Origin: Limnomonas spitsbergensis
Taxonomy: Eukaryota > Chlorophyta > Chlorophyceae > Chlamydomonadales
Direction: 5' to 3'
NCBI GenBank assembly: GCA_037349105.1
Contig: JAYJMM010000039.1
Coordinates: forward strand, 7,532,501-7,596,500
DNA length: 64,000 nucleotides
A model generated the notes under the pieces. That model was not told the origin of the DNA and did no database searches. It saw only the letters and a program-made list of their open reading frames with translations. Shown in pieces: positions 22,978 to 36,169 of the stretch (positions are counted from its first letter, which is position 1; each line of letters starts with the position of its first letter). The position numbers and the translations under genes were made by a program.

Positions 22978-23290
22978 TATATTCATTACTCATTACTCAC
23001 AGCCCTGGATTCATTACTCATTACTCACAGCCCTGGATTCATTACTTATTACTCACAGCCCTGGATTCGTTACTCATTACTCACTGCCCTGGATTCGCTA
23101 CTCAATACTCACAGCCCTGGATTCATTACTTATTACTCACAGCCCTGGATTCATTACAGATTACGCACAGCCCTGAAGTCATGATTCATTACTCACAGAC
23201 CTGGATACATGATTCATTACTCACAGCCCTGGATTCCTGATTCATTACTCACAGAGTCACAGCCCTGGATCCATGATTCATTGTTGTTCT
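22978..23290. repeat. minisatellite, 28-29-bp unit
   Basis: Tandem copies of TCACAGCCCTGGATTCATTA with CTCATTAC variants, between the last two PRP16 exons of copy beta. Related arrays are at 38087-38505 (longer) and 45895-46207. Confidence 0.85.
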
Positions 23291-23837
23291 GAGGCCTCAA
23301 GATGGTGAGCGGTTAGGTCGTTTGAATTTTATCTCACAAGGCACTGCAGAAGCATTGCCCACATAATCATAATGGTTGTTTCATGTATTTTAAGAGCGTG
23401 CGTAAGCATGATCACAGATGAGCGCATGTTTGTATCAACTGGTTGTTGCGCCACTATGCTCTGCGGTGCTTATTGCCAGGTGGGACAGATCTCCATTGCC
23501 AGCAGGTGCCTGGTGGGCCCAGGTGACAGTCATCACCTGATCACCCTTCAATTATATTGTGGGTCATTTCAACTTGAGATAAACCTGGAGACACTTGTCC
23601 CCCCACATTGCTTCATCCCTACCCTCTCTCCCCCCCCCCCCTAGTACCTTGATGCTGAAGAACATGGGCCCCAGCTCAGCTAGCCACTCCGGCTCCACTG
23701 CCGTCACGCACTGCATGTACTCCTTGGAAGTCATGACCAACTCGTGGTACACGATATAGTCCGGGGTGTAGCCCAGGCCGTACAGGGCACTGCTAGGGTG
23801 CAGGTGACAGCGCATGCCCGTCCTGCAGGACAGAGGG

Positions 23838-24045
23838 TGAGATGAGGTGTGAGATGATGTGTGAGATGAGGTGTGGGATGAGGTGTGAGATGAGGTGTGA
23901 GATGAGGTGTGAGATGAGGCGTGAGATGAGGTGTGAGATGAGGTGTGAGATGAGGCGTGAGATGAGGTGTGAGATGAGGTGTGAGATGAGGTGTGAGATG
24001 AGGTGTGGGATGAGGTGTGAGATGAGGTGTGAGATGAGGTGTGAG
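23838..24045. repeat. minisatellite, 10-12-bp unit GTGAGATGAG
   Basis: About 20 imperfect copies of GTGAGATGAGGT directly inside the intron next to the [12 protein letters not shown] exon. The array is also at 39055-39238 (shorter) and 46755-46962. Confidence 0.9.
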
Positions 24046-24589
24046 GGAGCAGCTCAGAGGTAGCACCCCCACGCTATCCTGAGCCCTATCAAGCAGGCAG
24101 GACAATGAAGATATGGTAGGTATCCGCACAGCCTGCTTACCCCCCGTCCACCCGGGTAATCTTACTGAGCACTGCTTGCCCCTCCTAGAAGATCAACGCA
24201 GACAATCCACACTGATCTCCAAAGCCCTTATTCCACACACCCCAGTCCACACCTGCAGTTGACATACTCCCCCACGCTCTTGAACTTTGCCGCATTCTGG
24301 AAATATGCCGAGCAAATGGCTTTTCGAATGATGTCCCAGTCGTGCCCGCAGCTGGCGATGGTGAGCTTGTGCTGGGTCATGATATCCAGCAGCTGCTGCC
24401 GGAACTGAGGGGAAAGGAGAGAAGTGAGGAAACAGGGTCAGGGATCGGGTCTTAGGGTCCATCCATGAGGTTGTGAACGTGAACTAAGATGAAAGACATA
24501 TCTTTTGACACCAAAAATCACCGGTTTAAGATTTCTGGCAATATAGCTTATCAGATATAAGAGGGACATCATGATGCATCATGGGTCTG

Positions 24590-24665
24590 CGCTGAAGGGT
24601 TGCGATTGCAACCCTGAGCTTCAAACCCTAACCTCTTAACCTCGACACCAAGAGCTATACGTCTA
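24590..24665 (-). other. tRNA-like intronic segment
   Basis: On the minus strand, GGTTAAGAGGTTAGGGTTTG is followed by AGGGTTGCAATCGCAACCCT, an 8-bp stem with a 4-base loop resembling a tRNA T-arm/B-box (GGTTCGAATCC-like). It lacks a clear acceptor stem. It may be a tRNA-derived SINE remnant. It is conserved at the same intron position near 39785-39860 and 47507-47582. Confidence 0.3.
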
Positions 24666-24879
24666 AAACAGGAAGTTGCCTCCTCACCTCCTTTGCTTTA
24701 CGAAGCCCCTTGCCATGTAGGAAGTGTCGATCACACCAGTCCGACCTGGGGCATGAGGGAACAACAGAGTCAGCAAAGGGCCAGCAAGGGGGCAGCAGAC
24801 GGTCACATGCCCCCTTACTTGGGGGCAAAGGGGAGCAGGAGAACCAGGTCCCATCCCTGCCCTGTATCCACTACCAACT

Positions 24880-25140
24880 TCTCCCCCCTCTTCTCCCCCC
24901 TCCCCTCTCCTTCCCCCCTGTCCCTCCTCCTGCCCTGTATGCAAGTGATCCCTCCCCTCTTCCTGTCATCTATGTCTGTTGTTCCCCTCATCCCCTCCTC
25001 CCCTGTCCGCTGTTCCCCACCCCTTACACCTGCATCAGTTGTTTTCCCTCCTCCCCTCCTCCCCTTTCCACTGCTCCCCCCTCACCTTCCCCTCTTCTCC
25101 TGCCCCCTTCCCTCCCCTGTACCCCTCCTTTCACCTGTAT
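24880..25140. other. polypyrimidine-rich intron tract
   Basis: Long C/T runs (CTTCTCCCCCCTCTTCTCCC and repeats of CCCCTCCTCCCCT) within a PRP16 intron. Similar tracts lie at 40074-40265 and 47797-48057. Such strands can form triplex structures. It has no coding value. Confidence 0.7.
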
Positions 25141-26199
25141 CCGTTGTTTTTCCATTGCTGGTACACATGCAGCAATGTGAGGTGATCACTCTCGGGTATG
25201 AAGAACTTGTCACGCGCTGCATCACTCTCCTCAGCACGGTCATTGGGCCTGGGAGGTGGAAAGAGAAGGGGCAGAGAATGAGACACAACAGCAGCAATGC
25301 CCAGGGATCATGCTTGTACAGTGGGGCAATCACGACCCACATTGAGTAGAGACCGGGGAGGCAATGGGGAGGCATACCTATACTCAAAAGGTTCCATGGT
25401 TCATAGGAGCACTTTGGTATAAACTGAATGCATTTGCATCTCTGTCCCCGCTCTCACCCTCTACTCCCTCCATCCCTTCCCAATCCCCGTTCCATGCTTG
25501 CCCATCCCTCTCTGCTCCACTCTCCACACACGCCCCCTCACTCCCTCTGCTGCTCCCCACCCCTGAGCCCCCACCCTCTGACCTGAAAAAGACTGAAGGT
25601 ACGGACAACATGGACACAATGATGAGCAGCTCATTGAAGTAGCCCAGCTCCGCTCCGGTCAGCAACATCTTGGCCAGGGCAGGGTCCAGAGGGAACTCGA
25701 CCATACTGGATATGAGGGGATGACAAAAGGCAACATGAGTCAACTGAATTCAGGGGAAGAGGGAACTCGACCATGCTGGATATGAGGTGGTGGTGGCAAT
25801 GGGTATGGTTTCAGAGCAGGATCCTAGGAGGTAATTGGCCAGACATGCACAATTGAGTAATTGCTGAGCGTCTGCTTGCGACCAGTGGATGTGAGACCCC
25901 CCCCTTCCATTTTCTCCGCCCTACTCACATGCGGCCGGTGGACGTCAGTCCTCCTGTGTTGTCCAAGGCGCCCAGCCACCACAGCTGGAAAATTGAGTTG
26001 AGGATGTTGTCCTTGGGGGCCGATCCATGAAGCCAAACTCCAGGATGTTGTCCACCTGAGTGCATTAGGAGCAACAGGGCTGATGCGTGAGAGGTTCCCT
26101 GCAGCCAAACTCCAGAATGTTGTCCACCGGTGCGTAACAGGGGTGAGGAGAGTGAGAGGGTCTATGAAGCCACACTCCAGGATGTTGTCCACCTGTGCG

Positions 26200-26510
26200 C
26201 AACAGGGGTGAACGGGCGAGCAACAGAGGCAACAGGGGTGAACGGGCGAGCAACAGGAGCAACAGAGGTGAACGGGTGAGCAATAGGAGCAACAGGAGCA
26301 ACAGGGGTGAACTGGCGAGCAACAGGAGCAACAGAGGTGAACGGGTGAGCAACAGGAGCAACAGGGTGAACAGGCGAGCAACAGGAGCAACAGGGTGAAC
26401 AGGCGAGCAACAGGAGCAACAGGAGCAACAGGGGTGAACTGGCGAGCAACAGGAGCAACAAGGGTGAACGGGCGAGGAACAGAGGCAACAGGGGTGACAA
26501 CCATACCACA
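26200..26510. repeat. minisatellite built from GAGCAACAG / GGGGTGAACGGGC
   Basis: Higher-order array of AGCAACAGGAGCAACAGGGG-type units. It starts right beside three partial copies of the exon start GTGGACAACATCCTGGAGTT (minus strand, 26045-26195), so it seems to have grown from the exon edge. The delta copy has the array at 49117-49427, and gamma keeps only its start at 40490-40527. Confidence 0.85.
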
Positions 26511-27452
26511 CAAATCCTTGTCCCAGCATCAAGGCGCCCACCCACCAGTCTAGATCCCGACGCCCATGCCGGTGTGACCTTGCCCATGCTCCAGCATTGC
26601 AGACTGAAAAGTTGTTCAGTATTTTCTCCCGTCCCTTTAGCCCCAGTTCCCCACCCTGTATCCCCGGGTTCAGGTCCATGGACACATCTCGCACTTTGAG
26701 GCTCTTCAGCAGCAGCACCGTGTTGGCCAGGTTGGTCCGCTGGATCTCCGGCACCGTCATGCTAAGCATCTCCTGGCAGTACGCGCTCTCGGTGTAAAGG
26801 CGGTACGCGGTTCCGGGGCGGGTGCGTCCAGCGTGGCAGGTCCTCTGGTTTGCACCCGCCTGGCTCGCTGGGAACACCTGTAATAACGAGTTTGGGGGGG
26901 AGGCACGACAATTGGCGGTTTGGATTTGAATTCAAATAGCTGGACTCAGCATTGTATTTTGAATTCAAAATGCTGTTCCATTCGAATCTGAGCATGCAGG
27001 CGTGCGTGTCAGCCATCAGGTTCAGGACCACACGGGTCAGCTTCTCAGCAGCTTCACCTGTTTTGGGTGTAGGACGGGATGGGATAGGAAATATAGAATT
27101 CCAGTGTGCCGGTGCTGGTACCTTGCCTGTGACAGGGATAGGGTTTGATCCACACCAAGAGTGCGCTTGAAAGCAATCGTGGATTTAAACAGACAACTAG
27201 CAAATGGACACTGACTGGTCACCCCCTCCCTTCCAAACAGCAACCAGCCGCACTCTCAGCTGGCCATCTTTGGGCATGTGTTCCATGGTTTATGACTTGT
27301 TGAGGGGAGTGCTGACTCAGCACCCTCAACTATCCATCAAGGGGAACTTGTTTCAGAGCAGCCTGTCCCCTCACGACCACCTACGTGTCCTGGCACACCA
27401 GCCAGTCACCCATTGCTCTTATTTTTCGAGACAGGGGTGGAGATCATGATCA

Positions 27453-27710
<258 letters not shown>

Positions 27711-30559
27711 CTACGCCGGAGAGGAGAGAGGGGGGAGGTCAAGGGGAGTACGGTGACATATCCTAGCCTGATGGGGAGGAGCGGCATGAGGTGGGCAACA
27801 AAGTAATATTATTTGAGTCTATGTCAGCTGCCTTTCAGCTACATACCATCCTCCAGCCAGGGGGATTAGGTGCAGCATGCTCTGTTGCTTTGCTCATCAC
27901 CCTTCGGCTGCTCATGATTTGATTGCACTAGGACCAGAGGTGGCCATACAGTAGCCCCCTCAAGTTGGGTGGGGTGCGTGTTCAGAATAAAAACAGTTAC
28001 AAAGCCGGCTGTCAATGGATGATGTGCACAGGAACATTGTGGACTTGAGGGCTCCGATCCAAACCCTGAACCTCTATGGACACTGCTGGTACCCGCACCT
28101 GGAGGTCCGAGGGCAGCGTACGTAGACCGGCAGCGACCGCCGCTGCTCGCCGATGGTTTTGTTGCGGCTGAAGTCAGAGGCGGACTCTTTCTTCTTCATG
28201 TGGGTCTTGAATTGGGACTTGCCTGGGGGGCAGATCAGGGATACGTGGATGATTAGGAGATTCAACATGGGAGGGTATGCAATTATGCATGCAGGTCTGG
28301 AAGTGGTATTTGCCTGAGGGTGGGAAATAAGGGTGGGGAGGGAAGGTGTGGTGATAAAGGGGTTGCTCGTCAAACAATGCAAGGGGAGGAAGCATTATTT
28401 CTGCTTTATGAGGGTCCTGAACTAGAAGGTGTCCGGAGGAGAACAGGATGGGCGCATAAGGAGCATGCAACAGATCCGCCCATTGGCCCTCCTGCCATGG
28501 ACAGACCGGGACTCATGCTTCATTGAACAGGATTCTTAAAATCAAGGTATGTCGCCTCCTTCTCAATGCGCATCTTGTACTGGGGATTGCCTTGCCGGGA
28601 TCCCATAACGCTGCCAATATTTCATATGGATACATGATGGAATCAAATAAAGGCTCGGCACATCCCCCACTGCCTACACTGACCTAAATGCCCTGCAGCA
28701 CCCTGGGGAACGAGCATCTGGCTGTGAGGGCAGGGAGCAGTAGCAGGGGCGGGAACAGCCTCCCACTCGTGCCCAACCGAAATGGTCATCACCCGGCATC
28801 ATATGCAAACTAGACAGACAACAGCCATCAGCAGATCCCAGTATACACAGATCGCTGCTCGGAGCAAGCACACCTCATGGTATTTGGGGTTCAGGGGAAG
28901 CGTAGAGCCATGAGCTCACCTGTGCCCTTCTCCCCGTCTCCATCGCTGCCATTGCCGCCATCGTTCTCTTTATCATCGGCCTTGGCTGCCTCCTCTGCCA
29001 ATTTTGCCGCCCCCTGCTCCTCAGTAGTCAACTTGAACCCGGTGATGTTGGCAATCTTGGAGCCTGGGGGACGGCGAGAGGGATACGATTGTGGAGAAGG
29101 GTTCCGGTTCAGGGTTTCAGCGTGAAAATTGCCAAAGCAACAGAGGTTATTCCATGAGAGGGACAGGGCATATATTTGTTGTTTCTACTTGAGGTTGACG
29201 GCCTGGGGGTCAGGACTTCCGCAAAATAAAATATGCCAAATCAACAAGCAGGTTATTGCAGTAAATAGTGTTTGTCAGTTCTTGCTTCCTTTGGTAGTTG
29301 ATGGCTGGCTGTTGCCAGGTCCCCTCCCCCCCCCTCACCTGCCAGCTCCCAGAATCGCTGCCGGCTCTTGCTGGCATCCTTCTTCTCACGGACCTGCTTC
29401 ACGAGGTCGCTCCCCTTCCTGGAGATGACGGCCATATCACTTGTGGGGTTCTGGGAGGGGGGAACAGGGAAGGGGGTGAGGGTGGGGGGATTGAGGGTGG
29501 AGGTTTTTAATCAGTGCAAAGTATTGACAGGGCTGGAAGATAATTGGAGGGGGGGCAGGCAGGGGGGAGAGGGTGGAGGGGAGGGTTTGAATCAGTGCAC
29601 AGGGTGGATGGGTCCGAGGTGATTGGGTAATACCATGGCTCTACAACACGTGCAGGTGTGTCTTTCCTTTTTGTTTGTTAGCGAGGGCTGGCTACGGCCG
29701 TCATCTTTGCACTGCGATTGTCTGTGCCCTCTTTGTGTCCTCAGACATATACCTGAGGGGGTATGACTTAAGAAAGCCTTTATTTCAATCCATCTGCTAA
29801 AACACTGAATCTAACATTATTGCTGCCAAGGGAACGCTGCATGAGGCATGGTTATGGAGTTGCAGGCATAAATTGGAGGATGGAGCGGTCGTGTATAGGA
29901 ATCGGATGCAAGGCATGCAAAGGTTTATCAGGCCCGTCAGCTAGCCCCCCTGCTCATTCCATGCCACACCTTGTGCGGCTGCACCACATCTCCCCCCCGC
30001 CCCGTCAGGGCCTTGCCCAACAGGAACGGCGGCTTGGTATCATGGACCAGCAGCAACACACGCCGGTCCGCCTCCTCATCAAACTCCAGGCTGATCTGCA
30101 CAGCATGCAGATTCAAATTCAAGGACTGGCAGCTGGGTACTGTCAAACAACAGCAGGACACGCCGGTGCACACACACCCACACCAGTCAAATTTGTATAC
30201 CATCAAGGGAGCAGAGGACCACTCCCCTTTTCAACAGCCATTCCTCTTCCATTTCAAAAGCTTTTGGGGCGACACAAGCCCCTGCTCAAGCGCACAGAGA
30301 CACTCCTTAGGAACAAACAAACGGGGTACTCTCCGGCAAGATCAAGCCCATCCCCCAGGTCCTGTCAGCCCCCACCTCCTGCTTCAGCCGCACGACTCCC
30401 GACGTGATGAGCCGGTTCTCCTCCCACGCGTTCATATCCTTGTCAAGCTCATTTGCGCGCTTGGTCGCCGCCAGCGACATGACTTTACCGTCCTTGCGCA
30501 CACGGCGCTCCAGGTCAGCCACGCGCTTGTCAAAGAACTCCATTCCCTTGGGCACAGGA

Positions 30560-31470
30560 TTTAACTCTCCACCCTATCTCCCCTCCTATCAGAAGCAGAG
30601 CCCCTAGATCCCATTTGCACATGTTTTAGGGCTGACCCCAACACCAGCCCTCCCTACACTCCCTACTGTTTCTCGGCGGAAATGAGACCCCAATGGGCAC
30701 CCAACTATCCGGTTGGGGAATTGGAATGTGGAATATCAAAATCACAGTCATGTAGCCTTGGATGGAATAAAATTCAAGGACTGAAAGCTCTATGAATCTC
30801 TGTGTTTTCAAAGCACTCACCATCATAAGTCTTTGGCCTGGGTCTTGTTGATCTGCCGTCTTACACTTGATCGATGGCAGCAAGGGTACAGAAAAATACG
30901 TCTTGTGTGAAGGCTAAATAGGGCCGGAAGCCGAGCCCGGTTAGTTTGAATAGTATCACGTGGGCAAAGTAGGTTAGACGCCTATCAAGTCACCATGACT
31001 GATAGCTCCACGTCACCGAGATATCATGTGATAGGAATGCTCCACGGTGAGAAACTGCGTCCTTGCTTGAACCCCTGAAGGACCGGCTGAGGCTTGATTA
31101 TTGATAAATGTATGCCCACTTGCCCAGGCTCCTCTGCATCATTGGAAAGCAATGCTTGGCTATGCATGGCTGCGAGCCAGAGAATTAAGCTGCCTCAGGG
31201 CCTCGCGTTGGCTGCCATCCTGATCAAAATACACAACGTTCATTTGAGGCGGAATGTGTGGTCAAAAGCTTCCCATGGCGTGGGCGAGGCTGGAATGATC
31301 CATGTAATGGATAGCATGGCCATTAGTATACTGCATGGAGTGCCAACACAGCTTAAGTGTGAGGGACTGTGGGGCTGCCAAACATGGGTCCATTGGGAGC
31401 CGCGACTGAACCTTGGCTTGACTGGGGTACGGCCAGGGGCCTGAGAAGCATTGCTTGCTGAACTGGCAGC
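30560..31470. other. interval between PRP16 copy beta and the membrane-protein exons
   Basis: Repeated at 55985-56930. A minus-strand segment at about 30883-30826 (KCKTADQQDPGQRL) ends at a GTGAGTG donor and could be an exon, but I cannot place it in a gene. The rest shows nothing recognisable. Confidence 0.4.
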
Positions 31471-31475
31471 CGGGC

Positions 31476-34400
31476 CCCTCCCCGTAGCCCAAGATGTACC
31501 TGAACAGCTGAGGGACGCTAAGATAAACAGGGACAACCATCATCCGTTATGGGTCACTTCAATATCGATTCAGGCTGTGGATGACAATCGGTGTCAGAGG
31601 GGCATTCATCCTCTCTATCTCGCTTAAACATTGTGAAGTGTAAGGCTGGTTGCCCAGCCCCGAAACCCGTGCCGTGACGCAAACACAGCAAATACAGCCC
31701 GGGTGCCCTTGTGGTCCTCAGGGATCTGCTCTGAAGAGGAGAGCATGATCAGGGAGGCACCAGAAAATCAGCAACGCATGATGACAAAAACTCGTGCGTG
31801 CATTATTCCGTGCAAAGCTAGATCTACGACCCCAGATGCTACCCTGCCTCGGTGCTCCTCTTGCCAGCGAAAGCAGCCTTTAACATTAAAAGCTATCAAG
31901 ATGAACAGCTGCCAATACCTCATGCGACCAACCTCACAAGTGGCTCACACAAGAACACACCAGGATGAGTCCATCAGATCGAAAGCAAGGCTGCGCTCGA
32001 TACCTCCGCAGGGCCAGTCGCATTAATCCCAGCAGACTCAGGCCCAAGCTCCAGCTCCGTCCTTGGCTCCCGCCCAGGCTCAGGCTCCTGCCCATGCTCA
32101 GGCTCAAGCTCATGCCTATGCTCAGGCCCAAGCTCAGGCCCAGGCTCAGGCCCAGCTGGCTCAGGGTCAGCATGCCTAAGCTGAAGTGCCTCCTGCTCAA
32201 TCTCGAGCGCCCTGCATTTCTTGTAAGCCTTCTTTCGAAACTCACGGGTTGGCCGGTACAAGACCTGCATGGCCCATACTCGTGCCATGAGGACCCTGTA
32301 GCATAGGCAGTGCAAGCCTTTGAGAATGCAGCATCTTCCCACAATTCAATTGATAACAATACGGCAGCCCTTGTCCTTCACACTAGAATGTGCCCGCTGC
32401 GGCACACTGAAAAATGGCATAGGTTTGTGGAGCATGGAACCGGGCCACCTCGACCCGACTGCCCCCTGTGGTCATCAAAACAGCGTCCCAGCCTCCACTT
32501 CTCTTCCAGGGTGTCAACACAGCTTGTGAACTTGTGCCAGCCTCCAACTTGGGGTGCCTAGATTGATTGTAGCCTAGCCTTACAAGAAGATGAGCAGTTT
32601 CTTGGGATATATGAATTTTGAAGTCCATACCCCGACCGGTTGAAAGACAAAGAGCACCTCGCTGCATGATCTCATATTCTGATCTGATCCCTAAACATAA
32701 CGGTCCCTATTGACTAGACGATCGTCATCGCACAGATAAAGCGTACGGACGCCCCGCACCGCATGCATGATATGCCCCAAACTCAAACCCTGACCACCAG
32801 CAATGCATCCAAAGATGTGACCTCCCATAGGAAGAACTGCATACCTTGCAACAATCTCAAACGCGCGGCCCACATCCGCATTTGCGTAGTACGCTCCAAG
32901 CGACACGAGCTGCACATTCAAATGTAAGAAGGGATAACGATTTGTGAGCTATCCATACGAAACTGACAAGGGGCATCACTGCATCAGGTGGCTGTATAAT
33001 TTTGGCCGGCCAAGTCAAGCTAGCTAGGGGCCTAAATCTGGCCAAGAAGCAAAGTTATTTTGTTGAAGGTGATGACATTCTACTTCTTACAGATCGACAA
33101 ACATCGTCATTCCACATGCATATTTGTTTACACTACATGTCCTTGCTTTGATGCTTCATAAACTCTTGATTCAAGTCCAACTGCATGGGACTTTGCAGCA
33201 GCTGTGGAGGCACCTTCAAATCAGAAAGGACTAGGAAGGGCACAGCGGCCTTGTTTAATGCATATTGTCATGGGGCCAAATCTATGCGAAGCTGAGAAAC
33301 ATGCAGCCCTTCTGTTTTGAGATGCTTGGGCAAAGTGTGCATAGGGGATATTATTGCCCACTCCATGCATCCGTAGAGGGGGCTTGGGCAAGTAAGATGC
33401 ATCCTCTCAGATGGCAGGCATGGACACACGGGACGGGTGAAGGTAATACGTTACGATACATTACGTTACGATACAGGCCTCCAGCTTGATACGGGATGCA
33501 ATACGCACCCCCCCCCTACATACAAATCTCACATTTGACGGGGGGGTCGTGGCCGATACTGGCATGCATGGCTGCATGCCAGGATTGCCAGCCCCCATGC
33601 AATCTTGCATGGCCCCCAAGTAACCCCTAAGGGTCACCATGTATGCAGGCAGAATTACCATACGGAATGCTAGTTCAAGCAGGCAATCATTGATACAGTA
33701 AATGACTCCTACTTTCAGCCCGTCCGTATAAACACCGGCACATACGGTACCCTCCTAGTAGTTCCTCTTACCTCCCACACTCCCACTGGGTATGGTGCAT
33801 CTGGCTAGCTGAGCAGCTGAGCTGAAGGCTTCACTAGTCCCCGAGCGTAAAAAAGTATATTATCCATAAACGGGCAGTCCGAACCACTCAGGGGTCCGAA
33901 CCTGACTTTCGTCTTTGCCCTGGCCTGAAAAGCAAGCTGAACTATGCAGATCTAAAAACTGGTCAAGAAGCATAATTGTTGCGCGATGTATCCCTGCAAA
34001 TCTGCCGTGTACCGGTTGATGGGCTTATTACTAGCGATGGCTGTGTCGCTGTGTGGAATCTCAGCGCGGCCATTATTCCACGCAAACCCTGAATTGTGGA
34101 CCGTAGTGGCCCGTATCAATACGGTACGTAATCCTAATTAAATACGTTACGGGATTTTTAGTCCTAACGGGCCGAATCCTGTGTCCTGATGGCAGGCTCT
34201 GAGGAGATATTTATAAGATCTTGTACAAGAACTTCCATAAGATATTTCATGCCATCTGCGAATCCGTGTTTGTATGTGGGGGGGTCATTCCAGAAGCTCA
34301 AGAATTTTTGCCCTAAAATGAGGCTAGCACTCTAGCAGTCCAACATGCATGTACTTGGTATGACACCATGAGAGCTAGCCCTATGTCTTACCGTGAGCAC

Positions 34401-36127
34401 AAATGCGTATACAATGTGTCCGCTGATCTCTACTGCCAGCGGATGGATGTCATATGATGTTCGGTGTCCGCCAAAACTAAATGTGGGCTGGAAAAATGTT
34501 GATCCACCGTGACACCTTCTGCCACCAGTTCCTGCCAGCCGCTACGTGTGCAGCCGAGGGCACATCACCGACATCCTGGTCGTGTTCTGTGCGAGGCGCA
34601 GGGGAGCACAACAAACATTGTAATTGCATACTCGGTACATGCTGTAGCTTACTTAAGTGCCAAAGCGGTATGTATGGGTTTGTGGCAACTAACACATCAG
34701 CTGGTTCAACCCAATACAGCCATTACACACGTTATGAAGCCAAATGTTAACTAAATCCCATCCCAGCAGTTAAATCAGTACAAATCGGCAATATTTCATA
34801 TCTTCACGGCAATGATGGCTTCACAATACCATGGCCAAACTATCCCCAAGCCATCCGGTCTCTTCTCTTGTTGTCTAAGTCCAAAGTCTCATCCACCATA
34901 TTCGATAGGAGGACTAGAGTGAAACAAGAGTAGGTACAGAATATTATTTCTTGTATGGTGTTTTCTTCAGTAAAAATTCAGGCTCATCAAGGCGTACTGC
35001 CTTGGGGGCCTGGTGCAGCATGCCCAGTGTAGTTGCCAAATCCCAATCCAGGTCGGTTCCCAGCGCTAGCCATCCAATACATCTAATACGTCCAACAGTC
35101 CAACTAGCAGCCTACTACCAAAGGTTCCTGGTTTGCGTACCATGAAATAATACGTACGAAATAAACACGGATGAGCAACAGCTGCCATGAGCTATTAGCA
35201 GCCTGGGTTGACTAGGGGTATCACGGTATAATAGGTATAACAGAGTAACAAATTATTCGATGCCTTGACCAAAGGAAATGCAGATATCACACAGTTTGGC
35301 CTGCCCACAAAGCTAGTCCCCAAGCACACTGTATGATGTCTTTCACATACCTTGAAGCCGCTGGTAGTTCAGGCCCATTGCAATCACGAGGGCGGCTATC
35401 ATGAGAAAAAGCCGCCCAAGGTGGGTTTCTTCCGCCTGTGGGAATCTCATGTCCAAAGCCGCGCAGAAGAAGCCGAAGCCACTTCCTAGCAGCACAAGCG
35501 AGATTTGTAGGGTGGGGTCTACCCCGTGCACCCTTGCCCAATGTAGCTCGAAGGCGCTGCTCTCCACAATGCCTGCCGCCAGCAGCAGCAGCATGATCAC
35601 GGTGGCCCAAAGGCGCACGACCCACATAAAGAAGGTGTTTGTGATGCCAAAGCTACCTAATAAGGCCGGGAGATTGCAAAGTGAGGGCTGGAAATGGTTA
35701 GCCTAGGGAATCAGATTAATGTGGGAAGGGGACTAATGTGGTGATCATGTTGGAAGATGAGTGTATTGACACAAATGGTATTTGCAATGCAAAATATTGT
35801 ACCGTATGTGGGTGCAGTGAGGGTTATGTTAGAGCACATGATGATTCTGGACAGCTGACCTTTCTTTCCCGTGGCCTTTGTTGTCTCTCTGTTGGCCGCT
35901 TGCACGAGCCTAACCTTGATGATCTCAACGGTTGTCATGTCCGCTGTGGCCAGCTGTTCAGCAGCCATTGCATGTTGTTTGAAATAAGTATACAAATCCC
36001 AAGCCACCAGCTTGGCCATGATCACCATGATCCAAGCGCAGCAGGCCATAATGATGGATATATGTCCGAAAAGGAAAGAGGAAAGTTGATAAGAAGGAAT
36101 CGTGAGCTTACGAGGCGTGAAACGTCG
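31476..36127 (-). CDS. unidentified multi-exon membrane protein (copy 1)
   Basis: Minus-strand exon candidates bounded by AG/GT, from 5' to 3': 36127-35871 (RRFTPRKL then the hydrophobic ACCAWIMVIMAKLVAWDL); 35656-35349 (MWVVRLWATVIMLLLLAAG, then SLVLLGSGFGFFCAALDM and GRLFLMIAALVIAMGL, three likely membrane helices); 34483-34392 (SFGGHRTSYDIHPLAVEISG); about 34070-33965 (NKPINRYTADLQGYIAQQL); about 33928-33865 (KTKVRFGPLSGSDCPF); 32911-32845 (LVSLGAYYANADVGRAFEIV); about 32290-31974 (VLYRPTREFRKKAYKKCRAL then a PEPGPE repeat); 31543-31476 (VYLSVPQLFRYILGYG). I do not recognise the family. Exon joins between 34900 and 35300, and the gene's ends, are not resolved. The same exons recur downstream in rearranged form, so this may be the more intact copy. 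Confidence 0.55.
32040..32165 (-). repeat. in-frame 12-18-bp coding repeat (Pro-Glu-Pro-Gly type)
   Basis: GCTCAGGCCCA-type units read on the minus strand as PEPGPELGPEH. They keep the frame of the membrane-protein exon. The second copy at 57498-57625 has different units (GPGLGPEHGPELEPE). Confidence 0.7.
33430..33680. other. palindrome-rich intergenic segment
   Basis: Contains ACGTTACGATACATTACG repeats, runs of C and G around TTTGACG, and GGCATGCATGGCTGCATGCC. It is repeated at 58900-59130. It could be a degenerate non-autonomous element, but ends and target duplications were not found. Confidence 0.35.
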
Positions 36128-36169
36128 CTGGTAGAGGGTTATGGGTTCGTAATTTAAAACCAAGATCTA

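Noticed and set aside
22978..23290. Regular 28-29-bp repeats suggestive of a CRISPR array
   Set aside because: Units abut without unique spacers and lie in a eukaryotic intron; this is a minisatellite.
23842..24063. Met-Arg-Cys-Glu repeat peptide (also near 39058 and 46759)
   Set aside because: Translation of the GTGAGATGAG minisatellite inside an intron.
24693..25349. 218-codon plus-strand frame rich in Ser, Pro and Leu (also near 39889 and 47610)
   Set aside because: It reads across PRP16 exons on the wrong strand and through a polypyrimidine tract.
26065..26877. 270-codon minus-strand frame with Leu- and Cys/Ser-rich repeats
   Set aside because: The repetitive part is the GAGCAACAG minisatellite read through. 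Only its first part (about 26680-26875) is a true PRP16 exon.
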